A stretch of DNA of 64,000 nt from CAUTUX01 sp963545485 (GCA_963545485.1 CAUUJG010000002.1:39784-103783), one strand, 5' to 3'; shown: positions 37,908 through 46,614, numbered from the stretch's first letter. Program-made: numbers and translations. The notes: generated from the letters alone by a model not told the origin.

Positions 37908-40079
37908 CTAAACCATATTGTGGGGATCTATTTCAACAAATGTTAAAATTCCCTTCATTTGATTTTTATCCACTACATTATATATTTCACCTATCACTTT
38001 ATCAAACTGAGAATTTTCCATTCTTACAATAATATTATATCTCAATGTGTTTCTTGCTTTTCCTAACAGTGCTTCTCCGGCGTTTAAGTATATATATTCC
38101 CCATATTTTTCTTGTAGCTCTTTAATTGCAAGGTATACCGGTTTCATAGCATCAAGTATTTCTCGTTTATCGACTCCATTAAACATTATTCTCACTATTC
38201 TAGCAAATGGAGGAAACTTGGTGCCTTCTCTTATTGTTAACTCTTTTTTATAAAAGCCATCATAATCATTATTCCTAACATAATAATAAACATAATGATT
38301 AGGACTGAATGTCTGCAACATAACTCTCCCCTTCTTGTCTGCCCTTCCGGCTCTCCCCGAGACTTGGGTCGCAAGTTGAAATGTTCTTTCAGTTGCCATA
38401 TAATCACACCGATATAACTGCCTATCCATTTCTAAAATTCCAACTACCGTTACATTTGAGAAATCATGTCCTTTTGCAATCATCTGCGTGCCAACTAATA
38501 TATCTGCTTTATGTTCTTGAAATGCTGTTAGTATTTCATAATAACTGTTTTTCCTATTTGCGGTATCAAAGTCCATTCGCATTACATTGGATTCCGGGAA
38601 AATACTTTGTATTGTCTGAGCCAACTTTTCAGTGCCGTAACTATATGATCTCATTTGTTTGCTACCACATTTAGGACATTTCGTTACCACATGATATTTT
38701 GTTCCGCAATAGTGGCACATCATTACATTTTCATCAGCATGATATGTTAGACCGACATCACAATTTAAACATTTAATCGGTTCCCCACATGAAGAGCATA
38801 CTGTATGCGGATAATATCCCCTTCTATTTAGAAGAATCATCACCTGTTCTTTATTATCCAATGCAGTTTTAATAGCTTGTAACAGAACTTGTGAGAAAAC
38901 TCCACCAACAAGATTTTCTCTTCTCACATCTACTATCTCAACTTCATGCATATCATGTTGCGATATTCTTTTATCGAGTCTTATAATTTTATATGCTCCA
39001 TTATCTGCTTTATAATATGTTTCAACATCTGGCGTTGCAGACCCAAGTATTAATTTACAGCCATATAACTCAGACACTTTTTCTGCAACATTTTTTGTGT
39101 CATACCTTGGATTGCTTTCACTTATATAACTATTGTCATGTTCTTCATCTATAATAACAACACCCAAATTTACACAAGATGCAAATATTGCAGATCTCGG
39201 TCCTATTACAATTGAAGCTTCTCCATCATGTATTTTTTTCCACTCATTATATCTTTCAGTCTCATTTAATTTTGAATGTAGAACAGCAACTCTATCTCCA
39301 AAGTCTTGCCTAAATGTTCCAAGCATTTGCGGTGTCAATGATATTTCAGGAACTAGCATGACTGCGGATTTTCCGTTGGCAATTTCTTCTTTAATTATTC
39401 TTTTATATATTTCTGTTTTCCCCGATCCAGTAACCCCATATAAAAGAAATTTTGAATCACTTTGCATGATTGTATTTACCGCATTTTGCTGTAAAGGGGT
39501 AAGGACTATGTCCTTTTTATCTCTTTTTAATGCATTTATATTATTTCTATTTTCATATCTATTAGACTTAACTAGTATCTGTTTTTCTTCTAATCCCTTA
39601 ACTGCTGTCGCTCCAAAATGTTCGGCTAAAATTGTCCCATACTCACCACTATATAAAAGCATATACTCTAAGCATTCCAGCTGTCTCACCGCACTGCCTC
39701 TAATTTTGCTTCGCATTTCTTCTTCAGAAAAAGCTGATGAAATTTGATAAAATACTTTGCCTCTCTCTGGTTCTGCCTGCTCTCTCATTTTTTTTGGCAT
39801 AAACAATCCAAGAACATCAGCCATCTTCAGATGATATGTTTGTACCATGTACTGCATCAGCCTAATTTTTTTATCATCCAGAGGTGTGTCTAAATATTTT
39901 GCTTTCTTTAAATTTGCAAAATCTGATTTTTCTTTTATTCCAACCACAATTCCAATTAATGTTGAATGTGCAAAATCTACAAGTACCCTACTCCCAATAC
40001 TTACTCCGTCATCAACTATATAATCAAAAGTTTTATCTATATTGATATTGGAACGGTTAACAACAACTTCTGCAACCAT
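37908..40079 (-). CDS. priA: primosomal protein N' (replication restart helicase PriA)
   Basis: 723 residues. It recognises stalled forks and starts replisome reloading. The N-terminal DNA-binding domain (1-about 180) is followed by the helicase: Walker A G-V-T-G-S-G-K-T-E near 215, the DEEH box I-I-D-E-E-H-D near 312, and the zinc module with Cys pairs (C-S-S-C, C-L-N-C, C-H-Y-C, C-P-K-C) near residues 433-470, then T-Q-M-I-A-K-G-H-D and Q-V-S-G-R-A-G-R motifs. Two bases separate it from the coaBC stop. The dnaB-dnaI pair nearby on the other strand supplies the rest of the primosome. Confidence 0.97.
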   Translation of the reverse strand: MVAEVVVNRSNINIDKTFDYIVDDGVSIGSRVLVDFAHSTLIGIVVGIKEKSDFANLKKAKYLDTPLDDKKIRLMQYMVQTYHLKMADVLGLFMPKKMREQAEPERGKVFYQISSAFSEEEMRSKIRGSAVRQLECLEYMLLYSGEYGTILAEHFGATAVKGLEEKQILVKSNRYENRNNINALKRDKKDIVLTPLQQNAVNTIMQSDSKFLLYGVTGSGKTEIYKRIIKEEIANGKSAVMLVPEISLTPQMLGTFRQDFGDRVAVLHSKLNETERYNEWKKIHDGEASIVIGPRSAIFASCVNLGVVIIDEEHDNSYISESNPRYDTKNVAEKVSELYGCKLILGSATPDVETYYKADNGAYKIIRLDKRISQHDMHEVEIVDVRRENLVGGVFSQVLLQAIKTALDNKEQVMILLNRRGYYPHTVCSSCGEPIKCLNCDVGLTYHADENVMMCHYCGTKYHVVTKCPKCGSKQMRSYSYGTEKLAQTIQSIFPESNVMRMDFDTANRKNSYYEILTAFQEHKADILVGTQMIAKGHDFSNVTVVGILEMDRQLYRCDYMATERTFQLATQVSGRAGRADKKGRVMLQTFSPNHYVYYYVRNNDYDGFYKKELTIREGTKFPPFARIVRIMFNGVDKREILDAMKPVYLAIKELQEKYGEYIYLNAGEALLGKARNTLRYNIIVRMENSQFDKVIGEIYNVVDKNQMKGILTFVEIDPHNMV

Positions 40080-40081
40080 TT

Positions 40082-41278
40082 TTAATGCACCAATCTATCA
40101 AGTATTATATTTGCAACTTCTCTTTTCCTTAATTTTGGATACTCATATACTTTCCCGTCACGGCCAATTATTGTGACTATATTTGTATCCGTACCAAATC
40201 CGGCTCCTTCCACTGTTACATCATTTGCAACAACAAAATCTGCATTTTTATTTTTTAATTTCTCTTTCGCATTTTTTATTAAATTTTCTGTTTCAGCTGA
40301 AAATACAACTGTTTCCTTGTGCCCTTTTATCTTACCTATGCTTGCAGCAATATCTACATTTTTTACAAATGATATTGTGAGTTCTTTATCTTTTATTTTA
40401 TTTTTAGAAAATTCTTTAGGTTTATAATCGGCAGGTGCTGCTGCAAATATAAATGTATCAGTTTCTTCAAATCTATCTTTAACAGCATCATACATTTCTT
40501 CTGTACTTTCAACTTTACATATTTCATCGAATATGCTCGGAATATTTATTGATATATTGCCACATATAAGGCACACTTGTGCCCCTCTACTTTTTGCCGC
40601 CATACCTATTTCATATCCCATTTTGCCTGATGAACTATTTGTTATAAACCTTACTGGATCAATAGCTTCCTTTGTTCCTCCTAAAGTTACAAGTACTTTC
40701 CTACCTTCAAGATCTCTTTTGATTGTGAGTTCATTTACAATTTCATTAATAATAACTTCAACATTTTCAAGTCTGCCAATTCCAGTTGTATTACACGCCA
40801 ATCTACCACTTGCCGGTCCTATGAAGGCAACTCCCATATTGGCAAGCTTCCGAACATTTTCTTGAGTATTTTCATTTTCCCACATATTAGTATTCATTGC
40901 AGGACAAATTATTTTTTTTGATGTACATGCAAGATATGTTGTTGATAAAGCATCATCAGCTATTCCATATGCAAACTTAGCTATGACATTTGCTGTTGCC
41001 GGCACAACTACAAATAAGTCTGCCCATCTTGCCAACTCAATATGTTTAACATTAAACTCTTTTTCGTTTACATCAGAGAAAACATCCACATATACAGGAT
41101 TCTTTGAAAGATTAAAAAAAGTTAATTTTGAAACAAATTCTAATGATGACTGTGTCTGAATTACCTTGACTTCCGCACCATATGAAACAAGGCGTGAAAC
41201 TATCTCACAAGCTTTATATGCGGCTATTCCGCCAGTTACTCCGACAATAATTTTTTTCCCATTTAAATTATTGTTCAC
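40082..41278 (-). CDS. coaBC: bifunctional phosphopantothenoylcysteine decarboxylase/phosphopantothenate-cysteine ligase
   Basis: 398 residues, the usual length. It carries two steps of coenzyme A synthesis. The N-terminal flavin domain CoaC shows G-V-T-G-G-I-A-A-Y-K near residue 13 and P-A-M-N-T-N-M-W near 127 (active-site Asn); its catalytic His is in V-K-H-I-E near 75. CoaB starts near residue 190 with L-G-G-T-K-E-A-I-D-P-V-R and N-S-S-S-G-K-M-G, and K-I-K-D near 291. Start is GTG 41278, overlapping rpoZ by 11 bases; no close SD, which fits translational coupling. Confidence 0.96.
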   Translation of the reverse strand: MNNNLNGKKIIVGVTGGIAAYKACEIVSRLVSYGAEVKVIQTQSSLEFVSKLTFFNLSKNPVYVDVFSDVNEKEFNVKHIELARWADLFVVVPATANVIAKFAYGIADDALSTTYLACTSKKIICPAMNTNMWENENTQENVRKLANMGVAFIGPASGRLACNTTGIGRLENVEVIINEIVNELTIKRDLEGRKVLVTLGGTKEAIDPVRFITNSSSGKMGYEIGMAAKSRGAQVCLICGNISINIPSIFDEICKVESTEEMYDAVKDRFEETDTFIFAAAPADYKPKEFSKNKIKDKELTISFVKNVDIAASIGKIKGHKETVVFSAETENLIKNAKEKLKNKNADFVVANDVTVEGAGFGTDTNIVTIIGRDGKVYEYPKLRKREVANIILDRLVH

Positions 41279-41465
41279 GAACTATTTTGCGTTTCCCCTC
41301 ATATATCTCTTTACATGCTATTGTTATTGGTTTCTCCATTAACTGCTCCCCTGTCTCTTCGGTAGATGTTGCAATCTCTCTCGCTCTTTTTGCTACAGCA
41401 CATGTAAGAGCATATCTACATTCTGCTTTCTTTATAAGTTTATCAATAGGTGGTTCTAATAACAT
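41268..41465 (-). CDS. rpoZ: RNA polymerase omega subunit
   Basis: 65 residues. The motif C-R-Y-A-L-T-C-A-V-A-K-R-A-R-E-I near 16-31 corresponds to the family's 'Y.LV..aakRAReI' helix, and E-K-P-I-T-I-A-C-K-E-I follows. It helps assemble beta' into the polymerase. ATG 41465 overlaps the gmk stop as TAATG and the stop overlaps coaBC, which keeps gmk-rpoZ-coaBC in tight coupling, as across Bacillota. Confidence 0.93.
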   Translation of the reverse strand: MLLEPPIDKLIKKAECRYALTCAVAKRAREIATSTEETGEQLMEKPITIACKEIYEGKRKIVREQ

Positions 41466-42031
41466 TATCTATTCTCCTTAATCTTATTATTTATTATTTT
41501 AATTATATCATCAGCACACCGCAACACATCATGATTAGTTACAACATAATCATAATGCGGTATTTGCTTTTTTTCATATTCTATATAATCAAGTCTTCTT
41601 CCCAAACTTTCTTGATTTTCGCTGCCTCTTGTTATCAACCTTCTTTTTAATTCCTCAAGAGATGGTGGTTCTATAAATATGCTCATGCTGTCTGGATACA
41701 TCTTTTTGATATTTGCAGCCCCTACGACATCTAATTCCAATATTACATTTGCTCCTACATTAAGATGTTTTTCCACCTCTGTTTTAAGAGTTCCATAATA
41801 ATTTGTATATGTCTGTGTATATTCAACGAACTCATCATTATTTATTTTATTTTTGAACTCATCAGCTGTAATAAAATAATAATTAATACCGTCTTTTTCC
41901 CCTGCTCTTTTTTCTCTTGTTGTACATGAAATAGTCTTTTTTACATTAGGCACTTTGTTCATTACATGCGGTATTATTGTTCCTTTTCCTACTCCACTGT
42001 ACCCTGAAATAACTATTAAATTACCAGCCAT
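41465..42031 (-). CDS. gmk: guanylate kinase
   Basis: 188 residues from ATG 42031. It phosphorylates GMP to GDP. P-loop S-G-Y-S-G-V-G-K-G near residue 8, then S-C-T-T-R-E-K-R-A-G-E, the GMP-binding Y-Y-F-I region, and E-L-D-V-V-G-A. The longer frame from 42076 would add 15 residues (MPTIFY...) without a ribosome site; ATG 42031 has GAGG five bases upstream and gives the canonical N-terminus MAGNLIVISG, so it is preferred. It opens the gmk-rpoZ-coaBC-priA-def-fmt operon and has its own promoter. Confidence 0.95.
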   Translation of the reverse strand: MAGNLIVISGYSGVGKGTIIPHVMNKVPNVKKTISCTTREKRAGEKDGINYYFITADEFKNKINNDEFVEYTQTYTNYYGTLKTEVEKHLNVGANVILELDVVGAANIKKMYPDSMSIFIEPPSLEELKRRLITRGSENQESLGRRLDYIEYEKKQIPHYDYVVTNHDVLRCADDIIKIINNKIKENR

Positions 42032-42048
42032 ATAACCTCGTTTCAATA

Positions 42049-42076
42049 AGTATAGCAAATAGAAAATTGTTGGCAA
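42049..42076 (-). promoter_or_regulatory. gmk operon promoter
   Basis: On the minus strand TTGCCA (42071-42076), a 16-base spacer and TG-C-TATACT (-10 at 42049-42054). It lies in the 55 bases between the thiZ stop and gmk, giving a leader of about 11 bases with the GAGG ribosome site. The thi operon has no visible terminator before it. Confidence 0.65.
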
Positions 42077-42086
42077 ATTTCAATGC

Positions 42087-42845
42087 TTAAATTGAACCAC
42101 GCAGTACAGCTTTCCCTAATTCTTCAAGAATCTTTCTTTTATATTTCTGCATTTCTTCAGACAATCTAAACTCATTGTCTCGCACTTTTTGCACTATATT
42201 TATTTCTCCCGCAATTCTACCCGGCTGACCAGCCATAACATAGACTCTATTTGATAAAAATACTGCTTCTTCAATGCTGTGCGATATAAAAATTGTTGAA
42301 AGTTTAAGTTCTGTCGATATTTTCAAATACCAATCCCACATATCTGATCTTGTTAATTCATCAAGTGCTGAAAATGGTTCATCTAAAAGTATTACATCTT
42401 TCCCAAACAAATATGTTCTGAGAAGAGCTGCTCTCTGTCGCATTCCACCCGAAAGTTGACTTGGATATGCATTTTCATACCCACTTAAACCAAATTGATA
42501 AAAATATCTCATTCCCTTTTCTATTGCCAATAGTTTATGCATTTTTTTTATTCTTAATGGCAAAGCAACATTTTCTGCAATTGTGAAGTGCGGTAAAAGT
42601 AAATCTTTCTGTAACATATATCCAACTTCTCCCGTTTTGCTGGTTACATTTTTACCATGAAGAAAAACACTTCCAGCATCTGGGTTACTTAATCCAGACA
42701 AAATCTGAAACAATGTTGTCTTCCCCACTCCGCTACTTCCCACAAGACAAACTGTTTCACCTTCTTCAAGTGAAATGTTTACATTAGATATTACATCCCT
42801 ACCTTGGTATTTTTTAGTTATATTTATCGCTTCAAGAACTTTCAT
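42087..42845 (-). CDS. thiZ: ABC transporter ATP-binding protein for thiamine precursor uptake
   Basis: 252 residues. Walker A G-S-S-G-V-G-K-T-T near residue 36, Q-loop M-L-Q-K-D near 77, signature L-S-G-G-M-R-Q-R near 127, Walker B V-I-L-L-D-E-P-F-S-A-L-D near 150 and H-loop I-S-H-S near 182. It belongs to the SsuB/TauB/ThiZ type that pairs with ThiX and ThiY for import of hydroxymethylpyrimidine or formyl-aminopyrimidine. It overlaps thiY by one base (TAATG). It is downstream of a TPP riboswitch, so transcription should fall when thiamine is plentiful. Confidence 0.9.
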   Translation of the reverse strand: MKVLEAINITKKYQGRDVISNVNISLEEGETVCLVGSSGVGKTTLFQILSGLSNPDAGSVFLHGKNVTSKTGEVGYMLQKDLLLPHFTIAENVALPLRIKKMHKLLAIEKGMRYFYQFGLSGYENAYPSQLSGGMRQRAALLRTYLFGKDVILLDEPFSALDELTRSDMWDWYLKISTELKLSTIFISHSIEEAVFLSNRVYVMAGQPGRIAGEINIVQKVRDNEFRLSEEMQKYKRKILEELGKAVLRGSI

Positions 42846-43888
42846 TAATTTATATACTCATTAGTGTATCCATAATCCTCTGGAATATTGTTAAGACTGT
42901 CTAATCCGCTCTTTTTGGCGATTTCAGCTTTATGATTATTTAAATACTTATAAAAAGCACGCCATCTTGCTCCATCTATGTACCCCCAACCTTTATCGTC
43001 TTTCTCATAATACTTATTTGCCAACATTTTCTGACTTTCAATAATAAGCTCCTTTGATGTCACATACTCGGGATTTGCATTCATAAAAATTTCAGCAGCT
43101 TTTTCTGGATACTTCATCGCATACTCATAACCTTTCCGAGTAGCTCTTAAAAATGCTTCTGTTTGTTTTTTATGGGATTTCATATAATTATTATTTCCAA
43201 TGAACACTGGTGTATACCAATCAAGGTCTTTATCAAAATCTCTGAGTGCAAAATAATTATATTTATCAGGATCTTTCAATCGTGCTTTAAGAGCATCCCA
43301 TGCTTCATATACCCACGCCGAATCTGCAAGTCCCTGATCTATAGTTGTTATTGGATCTGTTGTGAAGTTTGGATAATACAGTTTTTTAATGTCTGCTGGC
43401 AACACTCCTCCATCCTGTTTTATTAAATTTTCAATAATAGTCTGTTCAACAGGCAGTCCATATGTGGAATATTTCTTATCTGCCATATCTTTAGGTGAAT
43501 TAATACCTTTTTCTTTTAATGACAATATCCCCGATGTGTTATGTTGTATCAGAGATGCAATCGCTGTAACATTTACACCGCTATGATAGTTTGCATACAT
43601 TTGTTCTTGAAAATCTATCCCAAACTGCATTTTTCCTGTAGCAACAAGTGATGATGTTCCAGTCTCTCCTGCTTGCTGTATATTTACATCTAGTCCTTCT
43701 GCTTTATAATAACCCAGTGCCTTTGCTACATATAATCCCGTATGGTTAGTGTTTGGAGTCCAATCCAATGCAAAATTTATTTTTGCAATCTTCTTATTTG
43801 ATTTACCACACGCAGAAAATGACAATAGCAATGCAACTGTTAATATCAGAAGTGCAAGTAATCTTAATATATTTTTTCTACTTTTCAT
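42845..43888 (-). CDS. thiY: NMT1/THI5-like pyrimidine-binding lipoprotein
   Basis: 347 residues. The signal peptide ends in a lipobox S-F-S-A-C with Cys27 as lipid-attachment site, and K-S-N-K-K follows. The mature protein starts with I-N-F-A-L-D-W-T-P-N-T-N-H-T-G-L-Y, the hallmark of ThiY/THI5 proteins, which bind the thiamine pyrimidine precursor. It contains G-Y-Y-K-A-E-G-L-D-V and Y-G-L-P-V-E-Q. It feeds the ThiX/ThiZ transporter. It overlaps thiX by 11 bases and thiZ by one base. Confidence 0.93.
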   Translation of the reverse strand: MKSRKNILRLLALLILTVALLLSFSACGKSNKKIAKINFALDWTPNTNHTGLYVAKALGYYKAEGLDVNIQQAGETGTSSLVATGKMQFGIDFQEQMYANYHSGVNVTAIASLIQHNTSGILSLKEKGINSPKDMADKKYSTYGLPVEQTIIENLIKQDGGVLPADIKKLYYPNFTTDPITTIDQGLADSAWVYEAWDALKARLKDPDKYNYFALRDFDKDLDWYTPVFIGNNNYMKSHKKQTEAFLRATRKGYEYAMKYPEKAAEIFMNANPEYVTSKELIIESQKMLANKYYEKDDKGWGYIDGARWRAFYKYLNNHKAEIAKKSGLDSLNNIPEDYGYTNEYIN

Positions 43889-44696
43889 ATTTCCCCCTAT
43901 TTCTATTAATTATTTTTATACATAAATCTAAAATTCCAATTAAAATCAAACTCGATACCGATATGAGCAATATAGCGGCAAACATGTTCGCATAGGCGTA
44001 TGCTTTTCGCACTCTCATCATATATACCCCAACTCCTGAAAATCCTCCTATCCACTCTGCAACAACTGCAGCGGTTATAGAATATGTAGTTGAAATTTTC
44101 ATAGCTGAGAAAAAATTATTAAGCGATGCTGGAAATTTTAGAAATTTATATATCTGAAATTTATTCGCTCCCATTGACCTTAATAAATTCACTTGATCAC
44201 TATCAATATTTTTGTATCCATCCAACAATCCTATAGCTATCGGAAAAAATGTAGTCAATGTTACAAGTATAATTTTGGATGCCATTCCTAGACCAAACCA
44301 CAATACAATAATAGGTGCAATTGCAACAGTAGGTATTGTTTGGCTTATGACAAGAAGTGGCTTAAATCCAAGATTAATACTTTTAAATCTATCCATAATC
44401 AACGCAAGAATAAACCCTATAACTGTTCCCAATACCAACCCAGCCATTGCTTCAAAAAATGTATATCTATAATGATGCATAAGTAAATTGAAATTCTTAA
44501 AAAAACTTTTTAAGACATCTCCTGGTGAAGGTAAAATAAACGGTTCAACTTTACCTGACCAACAAACAGCTTGCCATATCAACACCCCAAGCAAAATAAA
44601 TGCTAGTGGTATAAGCGTCTGCATCATTATCTTTACAGTTCGCTCCTTTTTTAGATCCTTCGGCTCAATATATGTTGTATCCTTTATACGACTCAA
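43878..44696 (-). CDS. thiX: ABC transporter permease for thiamine precursor uptake
   Basis: 272 residues with a cytoplasmic N-terminus (about 25 residues) and about six membrane segments starting near residue 27, 78, 113, 140, 205 and 240. The EAA loop appears around E-W-I-G-G-F-S-G-V-G near 216. It belongs to the BPD permease class used by ThiX, SsuC and TauC. The substrate assignment follows from adjacency with thiY and the TPP riboswitch. It starts 10 bases after the thiamine-binding protein gene. Confidence 0.9.
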   Translation of the reverse strand: MSRIKDTTYIEPKDLKKERTVKIMMQTLIPLAFILLGVLIWQAVCWSGKVEPFILPSPGDVLKSFFKNFNLLMHHYRYTFFEAMAGLVLGTVIGFILALIMDRFKSINLGFKPLLVISQTIPTVAIAPIIVLWFGLGMASKIILVTLTTFFPIAIGLLDGYKNIDSDQVNLLRSMGANKFQIYKFLKFPASLNNFFSAMKISTTYSITAAVVAEWIGGFSGVGVYMMRVRKAYAYANMFAAILLISVSSLILIGILDLCIKIINRNRGKYEK

Positions 44697-44706
44697 TACT
44701 TCCTCT

Positions 44707-45006
44707 TTATTTTGTATACTTCGAAGTCTTCTGCTCTATTGTAAACAAATCTCCCGTTGGTCTATAAAAAACCTTCATGTACGCTGCAACTCCCGGAACT
44801 CCACTTTCAACCGACATCTTTACACACTTTGTTGCAATATCCATAATTTGATCAATACTGTCACCTTCTATCGTTGTCTCAAATGGTCCGACAACACAAT
44901 TAAGTCCAGTACTTTGTATGTATGCTATCACTTCATCAACCACTCTAAGCACTTCAATATCCACTACCGTGTCTGGTAAAATTTGTATCGCTAAACTTGC
45001 TTTCAT
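44707..45006 (-). CDS. MTH1187/YkoF-like thiamine-binding protein
   Basis: 99 residues with the ferredoxin-like alternation of the family: M-K-A-S-L-A-I-Q-I-L-P at the start, the G-P-F-E-T-T-I-E-G segment near 41 and a C-terminal strand. The family's thiamine/HMP-binding members (YkoF) sit in ykoFEDC operons; short MTH1187 proteins bind thiamine as oligomers. Located between the methyltransferase and thiX genes, under the TPP riboswitch. The two-base gap to the methyltransferase stop indicates coupling. Confidence 0.8.
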   Translation of the reverse strand: MKASLAIQILPDTVVDIEVLRVVDEVIAYIQSTGLNCVVGPFETTIEGDSIDQIMDIATKCVKMSVESGVPGVAAYMKVFYRPTGDLFTIEQKTSKYTK

Positions 45007-45007
45007 A

Positions 45008-45622
45008 CTATTTGTTTCCTCCTATTTTTATTACACAAAACAGACCTTTCCCATGCCCATCCTCAGATTCCTGATATACATTTTCAAGTTTAAATATTGT
45101 CTGCTTAACGCTATCTATATGCATATTATTTTCTTCTACAATATTTTTCATATCTGCATATGAATGAAATTTTGCATATTTATAATTGTCATCTTTATCT
45201 TTGTTTTCTTCATACACCTTCCCAAGCTTACTACCAGAATCAAGAAATGCCACAATTATCTTTCCATCTCTTTTTAACATGTCTTTAGCTTTTGCAATTG
45301 CCTGTGAAAAATTACTTATAAAACAATCTACTGTACAAAAAAGAACTGTGTCGCACTTGTCTTTTGGTACATATTCTTCGATAGATGTATTTTCAACTTC
45401 TATTCCTTTTTTTAGTGCATATTCTAACATTTTTGTCGAAGGTTCTATACCTTTAATAATTCTTAATGCTTTAGCGAATATTCCAGTCCCAACTCCAACT
45501 TCAAAAGCATCCCCTAACTCTCCGGCACATTCTTTTATACAATCCAGTTCACTACAAAAAATCTTATCGTTTCTTTCAAACCATTCATCGTATCTGTCTG
45601 CGGTATCATTAAACGGATTCAC
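45008..45622 (-). CDS. class I SAM-dependent methyltransferase in the thiamine operon
   Basis: 204 residues. SAM motif I is A-F-E-V-G-V-G-T-G-I-F-A near residue 37, motif II G-I-E-P-S-T near 57 and motif IV-like D-T-V-L-F-C-T near 90. Start GTG 45622 follows AGGAG by 6 bases. It is the first gene after the TPP riboswitch, so its expression is tied to thiamine status. Its substrate cannot be told; possibilities are a thiamine-related small molecule or an unrelated salvage enzyme. It is not one of the known thiamine synthesis enzymes that I recognise. Confidence 0.8.
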   Translation of the reverse strand: MNPFNDTADRYDEWFERNDKIFCSELDCIKECAGELGDAFEVGVGTGIFAKALRIIKGIEPSTKMLEYALKKGIEVENTSIEEYVPKDKCDTVLFCTVDCFISNFSQAIAKAKDMLKRDGKIIVAFLDSGSKLGKVYEENKDKDDNYKYAKFHSYADMKNIVEENNMHIDSVKQTIFKLENVYQESEDGHGKGLFCVIKIGGNK

Positions 45623-45641
45623 TATTATCTCCTTAAATATA

Positions 45642-45667
45642 AAATGCTCCTAATCATAGGAGCATTT
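45642..45667 (-). terminator. intrinsic terminator controlled by the TPP riboswitch
   Basis: AAATGCTCCTA and TAGGAGCATTT make a perfect 11-bp stem with a 4-base loop, followed on the minus strand by TTATATTT. It lies 20 bases upstream of the methyltransferase start and right after the riboswitch aptamer, so it is the likely expression platform. Confidence 0.75.
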
Positions 45668-45689
45668 AAAAAACATCTTAGTTTATTTT

Positions 45690-45768
45690 AATCATTCCTA
45701 CGCCAGCATTATCTGGATCAGGTATGGTCAACTTCGAAAGTTTTCTCAGCCTTTATGGGCTCCCACGA
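45690..45768 (-). promoter_or_regulatory. TPP riboswitch aptamer (THI element)
   Basis: Read on the minus strand, the segment contains GGGAGCCC, the conserved GGCTGAGA, GACC, ACCTGATC (pyrophosphate and pyrimidine sensors), CAGATAATGCTGGC and GTAGGAA, in the canonical order of the thi box. It precedes the methyltransferase-thiXYZ operon, and a terminator hairpin follows 20 bases downstream. Thiamine pyrophosphate binding should favour termination. Confidence 0.95.
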
Positions 45769-45779
45769 TTAATGTAAGT

Positions 45780-45785
45780 ATTCTA
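45780..45785 (-). promoter_or_regulatory. -10 box of the riboswitch-controlled operon
   Basis: TG-T-TAGAAT (extended -10) lies 12 bases before the start of the riboswitch aptamer. The -35 is a weak TTTAAA-like string. The upstream thiN gene is 44 bases away. Confidence 0.5.
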
Positions 45786-45828
45786 ACATAAACTAAACAA
45801 ATTTTAAAATAGGTTTTAAAAAATAATT

Positions 45829-46452
45829 TTATGCTACCGAATTATAGACAAAAATAACTCCCGAACCGCTTAAAATTTCAAGTGTTGGATTATCTACCAA
45901 TGCGACATTAGATATTCCACATATATCTCCACCTATAGTAAGCGTCTTACCACTTAAACTATATTTAAGACCAGTACTGCATAATACTGTTGTTTCCACT
46001 TTACTGAATATAGAAACTGTATCACCTTTTTTAGCGTTAATTACTTTTGTATCACGGTCATAGTAATAAAGAAAACCACTATCAAGAATGCCTCTTATTC
46101 CAGACTTTATCATTTCCCCAGCATATGTAATTAAATTTATATTTTCATATATATGATCTAATCTTCCCCCTTCAATGCCATAAATATCAATTTCTTTAAA
46201 TTTTCTATTTACTATAAGTTCCTGTAAAGCGACTTTCGAATCCGTCAAATCCTTGTCTCTTTTTAGCGTTATTCTTTCAACATCGGTATAATTATTATTT
46301 TCAGATTCAGTGAATGAATCGAAATCACCGACTATAAGGTTGGGAATCTTCCCCTGTTTTAGTATCTCGATTGTTCCACCGTCAACTCCTACAAAATAAT
46401 CTCCCTCTATCTCTTGATTTATTTTTGAATTTAAAACCACTGCAACTTTCAT
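45829..46452 (-). CDS. thiN: thiamine pyrophosphokinase
   Basis: 207 residues. It makes TPP directly from thiamine and ATP. Catalytic motifs: G-D-F-D-S near residue 43, K-R-D-K-D-L-T-D near 64 and G-G-R-L-D-H near 95, all present. ATG 46452 has GAGAGG 8 bases upstream. It stands upstream of, and in the same direction as, the TPP riboswitch operon; the riboswitch itself lies after thiN, so thiN is not under its control. In Bacillus thiN (yloS) lies between rpe and rpmB, so it has moved here. Confidence 0.95.
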   Translation of the reverse strand: MKVAVVLNSKINQEIEGDYFVGVDGGTIEILKQGKIPNLIVGDFDSFTESENNNYTDVERITLKRDKDLTDSKVALQELIVNRKFKEIDIYGIEGGRLDHIYENINLITYAGEMIKSGIRGILDSGFLYYYDRDTKVINAKKGDTVSIFSKVETTVLCSTGLKYSLSGKTLTIGGDICGISNVALVDNPTLEILSGSGVIFVYNSVA

Positions 46453-46490
46453 CTTATACCTCTCTAAATCCCATTATTTATAACCCTTAT

Positions 46491-46519
46491 TTGACAATAT
46501 ACACCCCTATGAATATACT
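46491..46519 (+). promoter_or_regulatory. consensus sigma-A promoter of tRNA-Leu(GAG)
   Basis: TTGACA (46491-46496), a 17-base spacer and TATACT (46514-46519), 11 bases before the tRNA's 5' end. The closest match to consensus in the window. Confidence 0.85.
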
Positions 46520-46530
46520 GTTTTTATTGT

Positions 46531-46614
46531 GTGGCTATGGCGGAACCGGTAGACGCGTACGTTTGAGGGGCGTATGGCTAGCCCATGTGAGTTCAAGTCT
46601 CACTAGCCACACCA
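46531..46614 (+). tRNA. tRNA-Leu (anticodon GAG)
   Basis: 84 bases with an encoded CCA end. The acceptor stem is GTGGCTA with TAGCCAC. The anticodon stem TACGT/GCGTA carries loop TTGAGGG, giving anticodon GAG (reads CUU/CUC). The variable arm is long, as in all class II tRNA-Leu. The T arm is GTGAG-TTCAAGT-CTCAC. It is one of a pair. Confidence 0.95.

Noticed and set aside
39133..39747. Open frame of 204 codons on the plus strand opposite priA
   Set aside because: It lies entirely antisense to a fully conserved priA, and its sequence is a typical mirror of a coding strand. No start signals are present.
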